This document shows positions 25,379-33,949 of a stretch of DNA of 64,000 nucleotides, piece by piece. Position 1 is the first letter of the stretch, and every line of letters starts with the position of its first letter. This stretch comes from Alkalihalobacterium chitinilyticum (GTDB taxonomy: Bacteria > Bacillota > Bacilli > Bacillales > Bacillaceae_F). A model generated the notes under the pieces. It was not told the DNA's origin. It saw nothing but the letters and a program-made list of their open reading frames with translations, and made no database searches. The stretch is taken from the NCBI RefSeq assembly GCF_029028005.1, contig NZ_JAOTPO010000012.1, positions 62,001 to 126,000 on the forward strand. The letters run 5' to 3'. The position numbers and the translations under genes were made by a program.

Positions 25379-26059
25379 ATGAGTCAATTTATTGTACATT
25401 TAGTAGAAGATGAAGAAAATCTTTCTCAAGTTTTAAAGGCTTATTTAGAAAAAGAAGGTTGGTATGTAAAGACATTTGATAATGGTGATGCAGCTGTCCA
25501 GGCGATAGAAGAGAAACCACATTTATGGATATTAGATATTATGTTGCCTGGAACAGATGGTTATCAAGTATTGAAGGCAATTAAGGAACACGGCGATACA
25601 CCAGTAATATTTATATCAGCACGTGATCAAGATTTGGATCGAGTTTTAGGGTTAGAAATGGGCAGTGATGATTATTTGGCAAAGCCGTTTTTACCTCAAG
25701 AACTAATTATTCGAGCAAAGAAATTGCTTTCACGTGTGTATGGAACTGGACAAAACGAACAGCGAAAGATTGAACTAAATGATTATCTGATTGACCCGAT
25801 TGGCAGAACGGTGGTTGATAAGCACGGGCCTGCAGATCCGGTTGATTTAACGACGAAAGAAATGGACTTAATCTTATTGTTAACAGGAAAAGTCGGTAAG
25901 GCTTTTTCGAGGGAAGAAATAATTGAACATGTATGGGGAGAAAACTATTACGGATCGGAACGGGCCGTTGATGATGTGGTAAGACGAGTTCGTAAAAAGA
26001 TGCCTCGCGTACACTTAGAAACTCTTTATGGATATGGATATCGAGTCTTATCATCATGA
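25379..26059 (+). CDS. cssR: Two-component response regulator CssR
   Basis: A 226-residue OmpR-type regulator. The receiver domain has acidic residues E10-D11, phosphoacceptor D53 in WILDIMLPGTDG, and the KPF motif. A winged-helix DNA-binding domain follows (VDLTTKEMDLILLL...HVWGENYYGSERAVDDVV...TLYGYGYRVL). Segments such as PHLWILDIMLP and DRVLGLEMGSDDYLAKPFLP are very close to B. subtilis CssR, which activates htrA/htrB quality-control proteases upon secretion stress. The start is ATG 25379 after taggaggga. It overlaps cssS by 4 bases. Confidence 0.92.
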   Translation: MSQFIVHLVEDEENLSQVLKAYLEKEGWYVKTFDNGDAAVQAIEEKPHLWILDIMLPGTDGYQVLKAIKEHGDTPVIFISARDQDLDRVLGLEMGSDDYLAKPFLPQELIIRAKKLLSRVYGTGQNEQRKIELNDYLIDPIGRTVVDKHGPADPVDLTTKEMDLILLLTGKVGKAFSREEIIEHVWGENYYGSERAVDDVVRRVRKKMPRVHLETLYGYGYRVLSS

Positions 26060-27441
26060 TTAGAGTCAATTTAACACAAAGGATTTGGCTTTCGTTTATT
26101 TCGTTAATTGTACTCGTTGGCCTCTCCATAATTATTATTTATCCAATTTCCCTAAAAGGAACATTGACTGAAGAAACGTATCGAATTATTGAACAAGAGC
26201 AGGCAAGATTTGCTAATCCATACAGTGAATTTTTTACGCCACCCCAATCGGAGGTCGATTTCATTGAACGGCGTGAAGCTGAACGGTCTGTAGGGCATTT
26301 GTTTGTCATCAACCAATATGGTACAAGGCGTGGAGACTCCGTGCCAAACGAAGTTCTTCAAGAAATGGGTGAAAATGCTTTTGCTCAAGAAACAACTAGA
26401 GGGCGTTATGAATTAACATACAACGGAGCTACCTTATTTTATGTTATTACGAAAATTAAGACCACAAATGAGGAAGCTTATCAAATTTCTTATATGTGGG
26501 ATACGTATCGCGACCGTATGGTTAATAGACTTTGGGAACGATTACTTTATATTTTATTGCTTACGAGTGCATTAAGTTTATTACCAGCTATTTATTTAAA
26601 CCACTACTTAAGACAGCCTCTTACGGTATTAGGAAATCACTTTGAACAAATTGCTAAAAGAAATTGGCAAGAACCTTTTATTTGGTCGGGCGATGATGAC
26701 TTCCAAAAGCTATCTTACCAATTTGAACGAATGCGCCAAAATCTGATGCGTTACGATCGAGCGCAAAAGACATTTATTCAGCATGCTTCCCATGAATTAA
26801 AAACACCAATTATGGTGATTAAAAGTTATGCTCAAAGTGTTAAAGACGGCATACTGCCAAAGGAAAATATAGAAAGCACAATGAATGTCATCCTTGAAGA
26901 AGCGGATCGAATGGAACGACGAGTAAAGGATATGTTGTACTTTACTAAATTAGATTCTTTAAAAGATGAGGATCCTGTACGAGAGGAAATTACATTTGGG
27001 GCGATCGCTTTCCACTTAGAAGAACGTTTTCGAATTCAGCGTGAAGATGTGACGTTCATTATTACTGGAGCCGATATTAAGTTCAGAGGAGATAAAGAAC
27101 AAATACAAGTATTATTAGAAAACTTTATCGAAAATGCCCTTCGTTATGCCAATCAAAAAATCTATATTAAAGCTGAAAAAGGTGAACACACAGTTAGACT
27201 TACGGTTGAAAATGACGGTGATCAAATACCGGTAAGTGACATTCATAATATTTTTACCCCTTTTCATAAAGGAAATAAGGGTCAGTTTGGATTAGGATTA
27301 GCTATTGTAAAACGGATTGCAGAATTACATGGGGGTTATCCAGGTGTTGAAAACAAAGAAGAAGGTGTGAACTTCTTTGTTGTATTACCGCATGACTATG
27401 ATTTTAACAAGAAAAAAATTAAAGTGAAAAAAGAGGAATAA
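26056..27441 (+). CDS. cssS: Secretion-stress sensor histidine kinase CssS
   Basis: A 461-residue sensor kinase with two transmembrane helices (about residues 10-32 and 160-182) enclosing an extracytoplasmic domain of about 125 residues. A HAMP-like linker follows, then the H-box ASHELKTPIMVIKSYAQ with phosphoacceptor H246, and an ATPase domain with ENFIENALRYA (N box), GLGLAIVKRIAELHGG and a C-terminal lysine-rich tail. It is translated with cssR through an atga overlap. CssS senses misfolded or abundant exported protein in B. subtilis; prsA, 3 kb downstream here, serves the same process. Confidence 0.92.
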   Translation: MIRVNLTQRIWLSFISLIVLVGLSIIIIYPISLKGTLTEETYRIIEQEQARFANPYSEFFTPPQSEVDFIERREAERSVGHLFVINQYGTRRGDSVPNEVLQEMGENAFAQETTRGRYELTYNGATLFYVITKIKTTNEEAYQISYMWDTYRDRMVNRLWERLLYILLLTSALSLLPAIYLNHYLRQPLTVLGNHFEQIAKRNWQEPFIWSGDDDFQKLSYQFERMRQNLMRYDRAQKTFIQHASHELKTPIMVIKSYAQSVKDGILPKENIESTMNVILEEADRMERRVKDMLYFTKLDSLKDEDPVREEITFGAIAFHLEERFRIQREDVTFIITGADIKFRGDKEQIQVLLENFIENALRYANQKIYIKAEKGEHTVRLTVENDGDQIPVSDIHNIFTPFHKGNKGQFGLGLAIVKRIAELHGGYPGVENKEEGVNFFVVLPHDYDFNKKKIKVKKEE

Positions 27442-27461
27442 AGAAAGAAGGTCAATCACTG

Positions 27462-28679
27462 ATGGAGCAGCAATTCGAAGAAGAAAGAATGAGTAAGAAA
27501 CCATTAATTATGCTCATGTTAAATATGTTTGTCATCATGATGGGAATTGGATTAGTGATTCCCATTCTCCCATACTATATAGAACAATTTGGTGCTTCAA
27601 GTATTGAGCTCGGTATTCTTATCGCCATTTTTTCTTTTATGCAATTTTTGTTGGCGCCATTTTGGGGAAGGTTATCGGACCGTGTAGGAAGAAAGCCGTT
27701 AATTGCCCTGGGAATGTTTGGTTTTGCCATAGCTGAATTTATTTTTGCATTTGCCACGCAACTATGGATGCTTTTTCTTTCAAGAATGCTGGCAGGGGCG
27801 TTTGGATCTGCGATCATGCCGTCAGCGATGGCCTTTGTATCTGATCGAACATCAGAACGAAAAAGAGGTCAAGGAATGGGGATGTTAGGAGCTGCTATGG
27901 CTCTAGGTTTTGTAGTTGGTCCTGGAATTGGAGGGTGGTTGGCAGAAATCAATTTAGCTGCACCATTTGTGTTTGCAGGTATTGCTGCTAGTCTTGCCGG
28001 GTTGTTTTCTTTATTTTTATTACCTGAGTCACTTCCAAAAGAACAAAGAGAAGCAAATGCAGTGAAACAAAGCGAAGTAAAACAAAGTCAAATTGCACAA
28101 ATGGGAAAAGCAATCAAGAGCCCGATTGGATTTTGGCTGATCCTTGTTTTTGTGATGAGCTTTGCTCTCGCTAACTTCCAAGCGATCTTTGGAATTTATG
28201 CTCTCTATCAGTTTAACTATTCTCCTAGTCAGGTCGGTACGATCATGGTATTTGTCGGTGTCGTTGGCGCTGTTGCCCAAGGAGTTCTCGTCGGTCGTTT
28301 AACAACAAAGTTTGGTGATGATAAAGTCGTGTTAGGTGCCTTATTTATAGGTGGAATCGGATTTATATTCATGTCTCTCGCGTTTAATTTTACAACCGTT
28401 CTATTAACGACTTGTTTCTTTTTCTTAGGCAACTCCATATTGCGCCCTGCATTAAATACCACGCTATCAAGACTAGCAGACGGACATCAAGGGATGGTCA
28501 TGGGCCTAAATAATTCGTTTATGAGTCTAGGAAATGTCGTCGGAGCTCTCATAGCAGGTGTATTATTTGAAGTAAATATCTATCTGCCATATAGTTTAGG
28601 GGCTGTGACATTGCTCATGGCATTTTTCGTTACAATCTTTTGGTTAGCTCAAAAAAAACGACGGCAAGCCGTTATCTAA
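27462..28679 (+). CDS. MFS drug:proton antiporter (DHA1/TetA-like)
   Basis: A 405-residue, 12-helix major facilitator transporter. Motif A is GRLSDRVGRKP between helices 2 and 3. The antiporter motif C lies in ALGFVVGPGIGGWLA in helix 5, which marks an exporter. The middle loop (residues about 185-205) is hydrophilic. The start is ATG 27462, 20 bp after cssS, so co-transcription with the stress system is likely; an inner start at 27489 (MSKKPLIML) is an alternative that would drop a charged nine-residue extension. The substrate is unknown. Confidence 0.88.
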   Translation: MEQQFEEERMSKKPLIMLMLNMFVIMMGIGLVIPILPYYIEQFGASSIELGILIAIFSFMQFLLAPFWGRLSDRVGRKPLIALGMFGFAIAEFIFAFATQLWMLFLSRMLAGAFGSAIMPSAMAFVSDRTSERKRGQGMGMLGAAMALGFVVGPGIGGWLAEINLAAPFVFAGIAASLAGLFSLFLLPESLPKEQREANAVKQSEVKQSQIAQMGKAIKSPIGFWLILVFVMSFALANFQAIFGIYALYQFNYSPSQVGTIMVFVGVVGAVAQGVLVGRLTTKFGDDKVVLGALFIGGIGFIFMSLAFNFTTVLLTTCFFFLGNSILRPALNTTLSRLADGHQGMVMGLNNSFMSLGNVVGALIAGVLFEVNIYLPYSLGAVTLLMAFFVTIFWLAQKKRRQAVI

Positions 28680-28755
28680 TTACATTCTCTTTACTTAATG
28701 TAAAAGAACGATATGATATACTAAGGGTAAGAAAACTGTTGAAAGTGGTGTAATT

Positions 28756-29715
28756 ATGAGTAAAGGAATTGTCCACTACCGAACTGGGGATTCTTTAGAT
28801 AGTTACTTTTTAATAAAAACTGCAATGAAAGGAACAGCCAGCAATGGCAAGCCTTTTTTGACACTTATATTAAGTGACAACACCGGGGAGATTGAGGCCA
28901 AACTATGGTCTTGTTCCCCTGAAGATGAAGCGACGTTTAAAAGTAAAGAAATCGTTCATATTATTGGTGAGCTTTCTGAATTTCGCGGAAAGAACCAATT
29001 GAAGATTAATAGTATTCGTCCTACTACAGCAATGGACAATGTTAAAATTGCTGATTTTATTCGATCAGCTCCCATTTCCCCTGAAGAAATGCTAGAGAAG
29101 GTAACTCAATATATTTTTGATATGAGAAATGCTAATATCCAAAGAATTACCAGACATTTATTAAAGAAGCATCAAGATGCTTTTATTGAGTCGCCGGCAG
29201 CTACGAAAAATCACCATGAATTTGTGTCAGGCTTGGCCTATCATGTCGTATCGATGTTAGACTTAGCTAAATCCATTTCGGTGCTGTACCCTAGTCTAGA
29301 TACAGATTTACTCTATGCTGGAATTATCTTGCACGATTTAGGTAAAGTAAAAGAATTGTCTGGACCGATTGATACACAGTATACGATTGAAGGTAAACTT
29401 CTTGGTCATATAACGATTATGGTTAATGAAATAGGAGAGGCGTCAAAAGAGCTTGGAATTGACGGTGAAGAAGTGCTCATACTTCAACACCTTGTCCTTA
29501 GTCATCATGGTAAAGGAGAGTGGGGAAGTCCGAAGCCGCCTCTTATTCGTGAGGCAGAAATTCTTCACATGATTGATAACGTCGATGCGAAGATGAATAT
29601 GATGGATCGAGCCTTAGAACGGGTTCAGCCAGGAGAGTTTTCTGATCGAGTACATGCTCTAGAAAATCGTTCATTGTATAAGCCTAGTTTTCATGAAAAA
29701 CCGTTAGATATTTAA
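28756..29715 (+). CDS. yhaM: 3'-5' exoribonuclease YhaM
   Basis: A 319-residue exonuclease with an N-terminal OB-fold domain ([19 protein letters not shown], about residues 35-55) for nucleic-acid binding and a C-terminal HD domain. The HD residues are visible in [24 protein letters not shown] and [12 protein letters not shown]. The length is close to B. subtilis YhaM, which trims RNA and single-stranded DNA from the 3' end. The start is ATG 28756. In B. subtilis it follows yhaN directly; here cssRS and an MFS gene are in between. Confidence 0.94.
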   Translation: MSKGIVHYRTGDSLDSYFLIKTAMKGTASNGKPFLTLILSDNTGEIEAKLWSCSPEDEATFKSKEIVHIIGELSEFRGKNQLKINSIRPTTAMDNVKIADFIRSAPISPEEMLEKVTQYIFDMRNANIQRITRHLLKKHQDAFIESPAATKNHHEFVSGLAYHVVSMLDLAKSISVLYPSLDTDLLYAGIILHDLGKVKELSGPIDTQYTIEGKLLGHITIMVNEIGEASKELGIDGEEVLILQHLVLSHHGKGEWGSPKPPLIREAEILHMIDNVDAKMNMMDRALERVQPGEFSDRVHALENRSLYKPSFHEKPLDI

Positions 29716-29734
29716 AGACTAATAATCTATTTAA

Positions 29735-29781
29735 GTGTGTGTTCAAAAAGGATAATAAGATCACTTTTTGAACAACCTATT
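29735..29781 (+). repeat. Family B repeat, internally deleted copy
   Basis: The ends gtgtgttcaaaaag and actttttgaacaacct are the same as those of the longer element at 39744-39897, but only about 15 bases lie between them. The ends form an 11-bp stem (29740-29750 with 29764-29774), which might also act as a terminator for yhaM. Confidence 0.65.
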
Positions 29782-29871
29782 AAAAAAACTTCCTTTCATT
29801 GTTAATTTAGACATACAAAAAAAAGACAAGCATAGATTAATAGAAAGACAGTGAAAGGAAGGGAGATTTGA

Positions 29872-30153
29872 ATGAAAAATAAGCAAATGCAAATGATAGT
29901 CCTCGTATGTATCGGTCTTTTATTATTTCTTGTTTCAGGACTGGATTTTTCATCAATTGTTTTATTGAATGTTGAGCCATGGTGGATGTATTTTGTTATC
30001 TTAGGGATTATAATTAGTGCTTATTATTTTATAAAACATTCGCTAGAAGATAAGAAAGTGGATGATGAATTTATTGAAAAAGAAGGACAAGTTTTTATGG
30101 AACGGATCCAAGAAGACCGTGAAAAGCGAAAGCGCTACAGTGAAGAGCCATAA
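29872..30153 (+). CDS. yhaL: Sporulation protein YhaL
   Basis: A 93-residue protein with two N-terminal hydrophobic helices (residues about 8-25 and 38-57) and a charged C-terminal half, KVDDEFIEKEGQVFMERIQEDREKRKR. The block WWMYFVILGIIISAYY followed by EFIEKEGQ and MERI is the signature of the YhaL family, which belongs to sporulation genes in B. subtilis. This protein has an extra N-terminal helix of about 30 residues relative to the B. subtilis form as I recall it. The start is ATG 29872 after aaggaaggga. Confidence 0.85.
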   Translation: MKNKQMQMIVLVCIGLLLFLVSGLDFSSIVLLNVEPWWMYFVILGIIISAYYFIKHSLEDKKVDDEFIEKEGQVFMERIQEDREKRKRYSEEP

Positions 30154-30179
30154 GTGATTTCCACTTATGGCTCTTTTTT
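30144..30179 (+). terminator. Terminator of yhaL
   Basis: A 13-bp perfect stem (30144-30156 with 30162-30174) overlaps the stop codon and is followed by six T. Confidence 0.88.
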
Positions 30180-30204
30180 AAATGCCGTGCTAAACCTGCG
30201 CTGG

Positions 30205-30294
30205 TTAGCAGTAAGCTGCACCGACAATAATTAATAAGATAAATAAAACTACGATTAAAGTAAATCCGCCAAATGCTGGAGTTGCTTTTGTCAT
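30205..30294 (-). CDS. YjcZ family sporulation peptide
   Basis: A 29-residue peptide, MTKATPAFGGFTLIVVLFIL followed by LIIVGAAYC, made of one hydrophobic helix after a short GGF segment. The pattern GGF-LIVVLFILLIIVGA is that of the YjcZ family of very small sporulation-related membrane peptides. The start ATG 30294 follows ggatga. Two related genes lie on the plus strand at 31437 and 31633. Confidence 0.8.
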   Translation of the reverse strand: MTKATPAFGGFTLIVVLFILLIIVGAAYC

Positions 30295-30390
30295 TTCAAT
30301 CATCCTTTCAGTGACCTGATTAGTTATCTAACTATACAATACCCTATGCAAAATGATTGAAGTGGGTTCTAGGCGGATTTAAAAACAAAG

Positions 30391-30420
30391 AAAACAGGTG
30401 AAGCAAAAATGCTACACCTG
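30391..30420 (-). terminator. Terminator of prsA
   Basis: On the minus strand an 11-bp stem with one mismatch (30410-30420 with 30395-30405, aaaa loop) is followed by a short T run. Confidence 0.75.
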
Positions 30421-30435
30421 CGCGGTTATTATTCT

Positions 30436-31251
30436 TTAGAAAAGTTCTTTAAATTGTGGGTCATTTACCTTAATGTTAGCTTCATTGTATAGTTCTTCCA
30501 TAACTTCATCGTACGTTTTTACAATGACACGCTTATCGGTAACTTTAATGATGTGGTAACCATATTCAGTTTCTACAAGCTCACTCACTTCACCAATTTC
30601 TAAGTTAAACGCAGCTGCCTCAAATTCAGGAACCATTCTCCCTTTTCCAAAAAAGCCAAGTTCGCCACCTCTTTGAGCTGAACCAGGATCAATGGAATGT
30701 TCAGTAGCTAGTTCTTGAAAGTCTTCACCTGCATTGATTTTAGCAAGTATTTCTTCAGCCGTTTCTTTTTCTTCCACTAGGATATGACTTGCTTCAACTT
30801 CAATTTGATCTTCATCAATAATTTCAAGGTCAGCTCCATCAATGTCCTGAGTCATTAAACCTTGGATAGCCAGTCTTGAAATAATAAATTCATTTTTAAA
30901 TTCTTCCATTGTTTCTACAGGAAGACCAAATTGCATTTGAAGAATTTGCAGTAGTTCTTCATCAGTTTCTACACCAAATTCTGCTTTAAATGTATTAACT
31001 TCTTCTTCAACCTTTGCTTGGTCAATATCAGCATTAGCAATTACTTGATCTAAAATTTGCTTTTCGACCATTTCTTTTAATAATTCATCACCATGTCTAT
31101 CTTTTAATTCCTGAAGAAAAGCTTCTTCGGTAACTGAAATGTTAGTTCCTTCAACAATAGTTCCACCTGTTGCACTGCCGCCATCATTTGCACAAGCCCC
31201 TAATAATAGCGCACCAGATAAACTAAGTGCGAGAATACTTTTTTTCATCAT
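30436..31251 (-). CDS. prsA: Extracytoplasmic foldase PrsA (peptidyl-prolyl isomerase lipoprotein)
   Basis: A 271-residue lipoprotein that folds proteins after Sec export on the outer face of the membrane. The signal peptide ends in the lipobox LLGAC. An N-terminal helical domain surrounds a parvulin-type rotamase domain ([17 protein letters not shown] through [19 protein letters not shown] to [15 protein letters not shown]). ATG 31251 follows tgaggag; ATG 31248 is equally possible, and the longer frame to 31299 lacks a signal. The position next to yhaL agrees with B. subtilis, where PrsA limits secretion of several enzymes. It is functionally linked to cssRS and scoC nearby. Confidence 0.95.
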   Translation of the reverse strand: MMKKSILALSLSGALLLGACANDGGSATGGTIVEGTNISVTEEAFLQELKDRHGDELLKEMVEKQILDQVIANADIDQAKVEEEVNTFKAEFGVETDEELLQILQMQFGLPVETMEEFKNEFIISRLAIQGLMTQDIDGADLEIIDEDQIEVEASHILVEEKETAEEILAKINAGEDFQELATEHSIDPGSAQRGGELGFFGKGRMVPEFEAAAFNLEIGEVSELVETEYGYHIIKVTDKRVIVKTYDEVMEELYNEANIKVNDPQFKELF

Positions 31252-31379
31252 GCTTGTCCACTCCTCAACCAATATGTTTTTGCCTTTTTCCTTGCGCACT
31301 CTCTACTATAACATAATCCTTGATGAAAGAAAAAAGATGTTTTTTTAATCAATTGGCGGAATTGGTGCATTCGCCCAGT

Positions 31380-31406
31380 ACGTTGAAATGGTTCGTGCAT
31401 AGGATA
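31380..31406 (+). promoter_or_regulatory. Possible sigma-K promoter of the first YjcZ peptide gene
   Basis: CATAGGATA (31398-31406) fits the sigma-K -10 pattern CATA-N3-TA, and AC lies 16 bp upstream (31380-31381), as in the sigma-K -35. It is 31 bp before the start of a YjcZ-type gene. Confidence 0.45.
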
Positions 31407-31436
31407 TGGTAACGAAGCAATGAGGAGGTGTTATAG

Positions 31437-31520
31437 ATGTCTCACGCATATTACGGTGGCTTCGCGTTAATTGTTGTGTTGTTCATCTTACTAATCATCG
31501 TTGGTGCATCTTGGTACTAA
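31437..31520 (+). CDS. YjcZ family sporulation peptide
   Basis: A 27-residue peptide starting MSHAYYGGFALIVVLFILL and ending IIVGASWY, with a single hydrophobic helix. It has a strong site, tgaggaggtg, before ATG 31437. It is closely related to the gene at 31633 and to the minus-strand gene at 30205. In the YjcZ family these peptides are made in sporulation; the molecular role is not known. Confidence 0.85.
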   Translation: MSHAYYGGFALIVVLFILLIIVGASWY

Positions 31521-31632
31521 GAGATACGGTCTAGATAAACCTCAATCATTTACTTCTGAGTAATTGGATCAAAGGCGATTCTTTTGATGAATGGTCTATA
31601 AAAATCCGAATCAATTTAAAGGAGGATGTATT

Positions 31633-31725
31633 ATGTCACACGGATATCACGGTGGATTTGCGTTACTAGTAGTTTTATTCATCTTGTTAGTAATCATCGG
31701 AGCTAGCTGGGGTTACGGTTACTAA
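31633..31725 (+). CDS. YjcZ family sporulation peptide
   Basis: A 30-residue peptide starting MSHGYHGGFALLVVLFILLV and ending IIGASWGYGY. It follows the previous YjcZ gene by 112 bp with its own site, aaggagg, and ends in a strong terminator. It is almost certainly a tandem duplicate of the gene at 31437. Confidence 0.85.
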   Translation: MSHGYHGGFALLVVLFILLVIIGASWGYGY

Positions 31726-31743
31726 TTAACTCATTAATGTAAC

Positions 31744-31777
31744 AAAAAAGGATGAGACTACGTCTCATCCTTTTTTT
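31744..31777 (+). terminator. Terminator of the YjcZ pair
   Basis: A 15-bp stem (31744-31758 with 31762-31776) with a 3-nt loop and a seven-T run. Confidence 0.9.
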
Positions 31778-31870
31778 CGTTAAGAAATATTAAATTGTAG
31801 GAAAAGAAGTACATTTTGACGTAGTAAACAATTTTAGTATTAAGTACAACTACGACTCAGTATTCGCTTA

Positions 31871-31903
31871 AACACTCGCCAATCCGCGAGTGTTCTTTAT
31901 TGT
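31871..31903. terminator. Hairpin downstream of the small membrane protein gene
   Basis: A 9-bp stem (31871-31879 with 31886-31894) lies 15 bp beyond the stop of the minus-strand gene at 31910. T-rich sequence is on the plus side. Confidence 0.55.
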
Positions 31904-31909
31904 TTTGTA

Positions 31910-32089
31910 TTATGTGAATAGTATCTTTACATAAGTTGATGTTAATAAGATAGTAATAAGAACATTTATTGTACGAAAAACAATAGGTTGTCTTTCTTCT
32001 GGAATTTCTTTTTGCAAACATAAAGCATTCGTCATAGAATTAAAAATAAATAAAATAAATAAGGCAAATATAGCAAATATAAAAAGCAT
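31910..32089 (-). CDS. Small membrane protein of unknown function
   Basis: A 59-residue protein with two hydrophobic helices (LFIFAIFALFILFIFNSM and, after a polar loop, TINVLITILLTSTYVKIL). ATG 32089 is chosen because ggaggctc precedes it; the frame's upstream start at 32140 has none. I do not recognise the family. It lies between the YjcZ peptides and the divergent YpmS-like gene. Confidence 0.6.
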   Translation of the reverse strand: MLFIFAIFALFILFIFNSMTNALCLQKEIPEERQPIVFRTINVLITILLTSTYVKILFT

Positions 32090-32246
32090 GAAAGAGCCTC
32101 CAATATATTTAATAAAAATAAGATGGACGTGACGCAGCATATTCTTATAAAATTACTTTAACAAAAGATTGGTGAAAAAGATAGTTGTTCGCCTTGAAGT
32201 TCTAAATATGATCAACATTAGTAACTAATTATATAGGTGGTGTAAT

Positions 32247-32831
32247 GTGAAAAAGACGATCAATTGGAAAATTAGTTTTTTCATTTTAGCTGGGATCAAT
32301 ATCATCTTTTTACTTACAGTCTTCATTATCATTTTAACACTATTTCCAGCGGTTGATAAGAAAGAGTATTTGACAATTCCTGATGGAACACCTGAAGCAA
32401 ACTTTACGATCCATACGACAAGAGATGAAATAAATCAACTTATTCAACTAAAACTTCTCGAACAACCTAATCACCTAGTTACATACGATGTTTATTTATC
32501 GGAAGAGCAAATTGAATTTAAAACGATGATACCGATATTGTCTAGGGATATTGGAGTACAAGTGGATATGGTACCTGAGGTTGCACCAAATGGGGACTTA
32601 TTGCTGAACATCTCAACTATTTCAATGGGGGATTTCCAAATACCGCGGCATTTAGTTTTGCAGATGCTTATGGATTACATTTCATTTCCATCCTATGTAA
32701 ATATTTATCCTAATGACCAATTAGTACATCTTAACATGTCAGAAATTACAGAAGAAGAGAATATCTCATTCTCTTTCAGCAAGTTTGACCTACTTAACAA
32801 TGAAATTGAATTGTTATTAAAAGTGCAATAG
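32247..32831 (+). CDS. YpmS-like protein (DUF2140)
   Basis: A 194-residue protein with one N-terminal transmembrane helix (about residues 9-33) and an extracytoplasmic domain. The TIHTTRDEINQLIQLKL segment and the overall length agree with the YpmS/DUF2140 family of Bacillaceae. The function is unknown. The start is GTG 32247 with ataggtggt upstream. It is monocistronic and followed by a hairpin. Confidence 0.72.
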   Translation: MKKTINWKISFFILAGINIIFLLTVFIIILTLFPAVDKKEYLTIPDGTPEANFTIHTTRDEINQLIQLKLLEQPNHLVTYDVYLSEEQIEFKTMIPILSRDIGVQVDMVPEVAPNGDLLLNISTISMGDFQIPRHLVLQMLMDYISFPSYVNIYPNDQLVHLNMSEITEEENISFSFSKFDLLNNEIELLLKVQ

Positions 32832-32833
32832 CT

Positions 32834-32880
32834 AAAGGCTGACTCGGCTTTTAGTAAACGTTTCCCGAGAGTCAGCCTTA
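32834..32880 (+). terminator. Imperfect hairpin after the YpmS-like gene
   Basis: The arms aggctgactcgg and ccgagagtcagcct pair with a two-base bulge. The tail is not T-rich on the plus strand, so termination strength is doubtful. Confidence 0.5.
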
Positions 32881-32916
32881 GATAGTACTGTTACTTAATG
32901 GAGTTTTCAAGTGAAG

Positions 32917-33459
32917 TTAGCTTGCTTTATTTAATAATATATGAAAGCCGTCTAGGTGATCCTCTATGAAGGATGATTTAGGTGCTTTAATTAAATGATT
33001 AACATAAATAATATCGTACACACTAAGTCCAAAATTGATCGTTGCATAAATAGCCAAGTAGGGGAGATGTTCTGGTGAATATATCGCCCCAATCGTTGAA
33101 AATAGAGTGATCGTTAGCAGCGGGAACAATGATGATGTAATACATAATCCTTTTGAGATTTTATTAGGTATATAACAAAATAAAACGGGGATTTTCCCGG
33201 TACGCTTTAACGTTAATCTCGCTCGTTTTCCGCAAATCCAAATCGGTAAACCATGCAGTAATTTATGAAATAAAGGAACTAAAAAAAGTCCAATAATAAA
33301 AGGAATTATTCCATATTGGTTAACAGTTGTAATTTCGACAAATGAACTCAAAAATAAATAGAAAAATAGAAAAAATAAAATTGCAGCACTTATTGATACA
33401 ATGGCAAGTCTTGTACGACCGAAATCACGTGTAATATTAACAGATTTCCAGCAAAACAA
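32917..33459 (-). CDS. DUF3267 family membrane protein (zincin-like)
   Basis: A 180-residue integral membrane protein with four hydrophobic segments. The family (DUF3267) is thought to be membrane zincin peptidases, with an HExxH-type motif after the second helix. Here the corresponding segment reads LFHKLLHGLP, so the glutamate is a lysine. Either this is a family variant or the protein is not a peptidase. TTG 33459 is chosen because aaggaggtg lies 9 bases upstream; a GTG at 33471 lies inside that site. It is convergent with nothing and divergent from yhaI. It may correspond to YhaJ of B. subtilis, but I am not sure. Confidence 0.7.
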   Translation of the reverse strand: MFCWKSVNITRDFGRTRLAIVSISAAILFFLFFYLFLSSFVEITTVNQYGIIPFIIGLFLVPLFHKLLHGLPIWICGKRARLTLKRTGKIPVLFCYIPNKISKGLCITSSLFPLLTITLFSTIGAIYSPEHLPYLAIYATINFGLSVYDIIYVNHLIKAPKSSFIEDHLDGFHILLNKAS

Positions 33460-33585
33460 GGTGGATGGCACCTCCTTAATCTATTTGAATAATTTACGAT
33501 GAATCTGCAAGAAAATCAATAGGTACGACAAAAATATTAAATTTTCTATTTTTAACGACAAATGAAAATAAAAGGAGGGGGAGAC

Positions 33586-33936
33586 ATGAAGTTGTATGAT
33601 GAGGATTATATGAGTAAATTAAAGTTTCAACACAGTTTGTTATTAAAAATGATTGATAAAAATTCGTTTCCTTTTTATTCTCTTGCACTTGAAAAAGACT
33701 TGTCGGAGAGCGAAGTAGAACAAGTATTAGTTTTATGTCAAGAACTGCAAAAAGAATACGAGGAGCAGTGTGAACTTGGTTTCGTCCATCATACACCGCT
33801 TCTCGTACACTTTGTTGGAATGTTGCCTGATAAATTACCGGTATCTGAAACTTTACAAGCTTTAAAAGCACAAAATTTATATGTTGACTTAATAGATGTA
33901 TTGCAAAGAGCTGAAAAAAGAGTAGAAGAAGACTAA
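33586..33936 (+). CDS. yhaI: YhaI family protein (DUF1878)
   Basis: A 116-residue, acidic, helical protein of the YhaI/DUF1878 family, of unknown function. It contains the conserved KLKFQHSLLLKMID and FPFYSLALEKDLSE blocks at the N-terminus. ATG 33586 follows aggaggggga; the frame's start at 33562 has no signal. It converges on scoC with only 13 bp between the stop codons, as yhaI and hpr do in B. subtilis. Confidence 0.85.
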   Translation: MKLYDEDYMSKLKFQHSLLLKMIDKNSFPFYSLALEKDLSESEVEQVLVLCQELQKEYEEQCELGFVHHTPLLVHFVGMLPDKLPVSETLQALKAQNLYVDLIDVLQRAEKRVEED

Positions 33937-33949
33937 TAATAAGGCTTTC

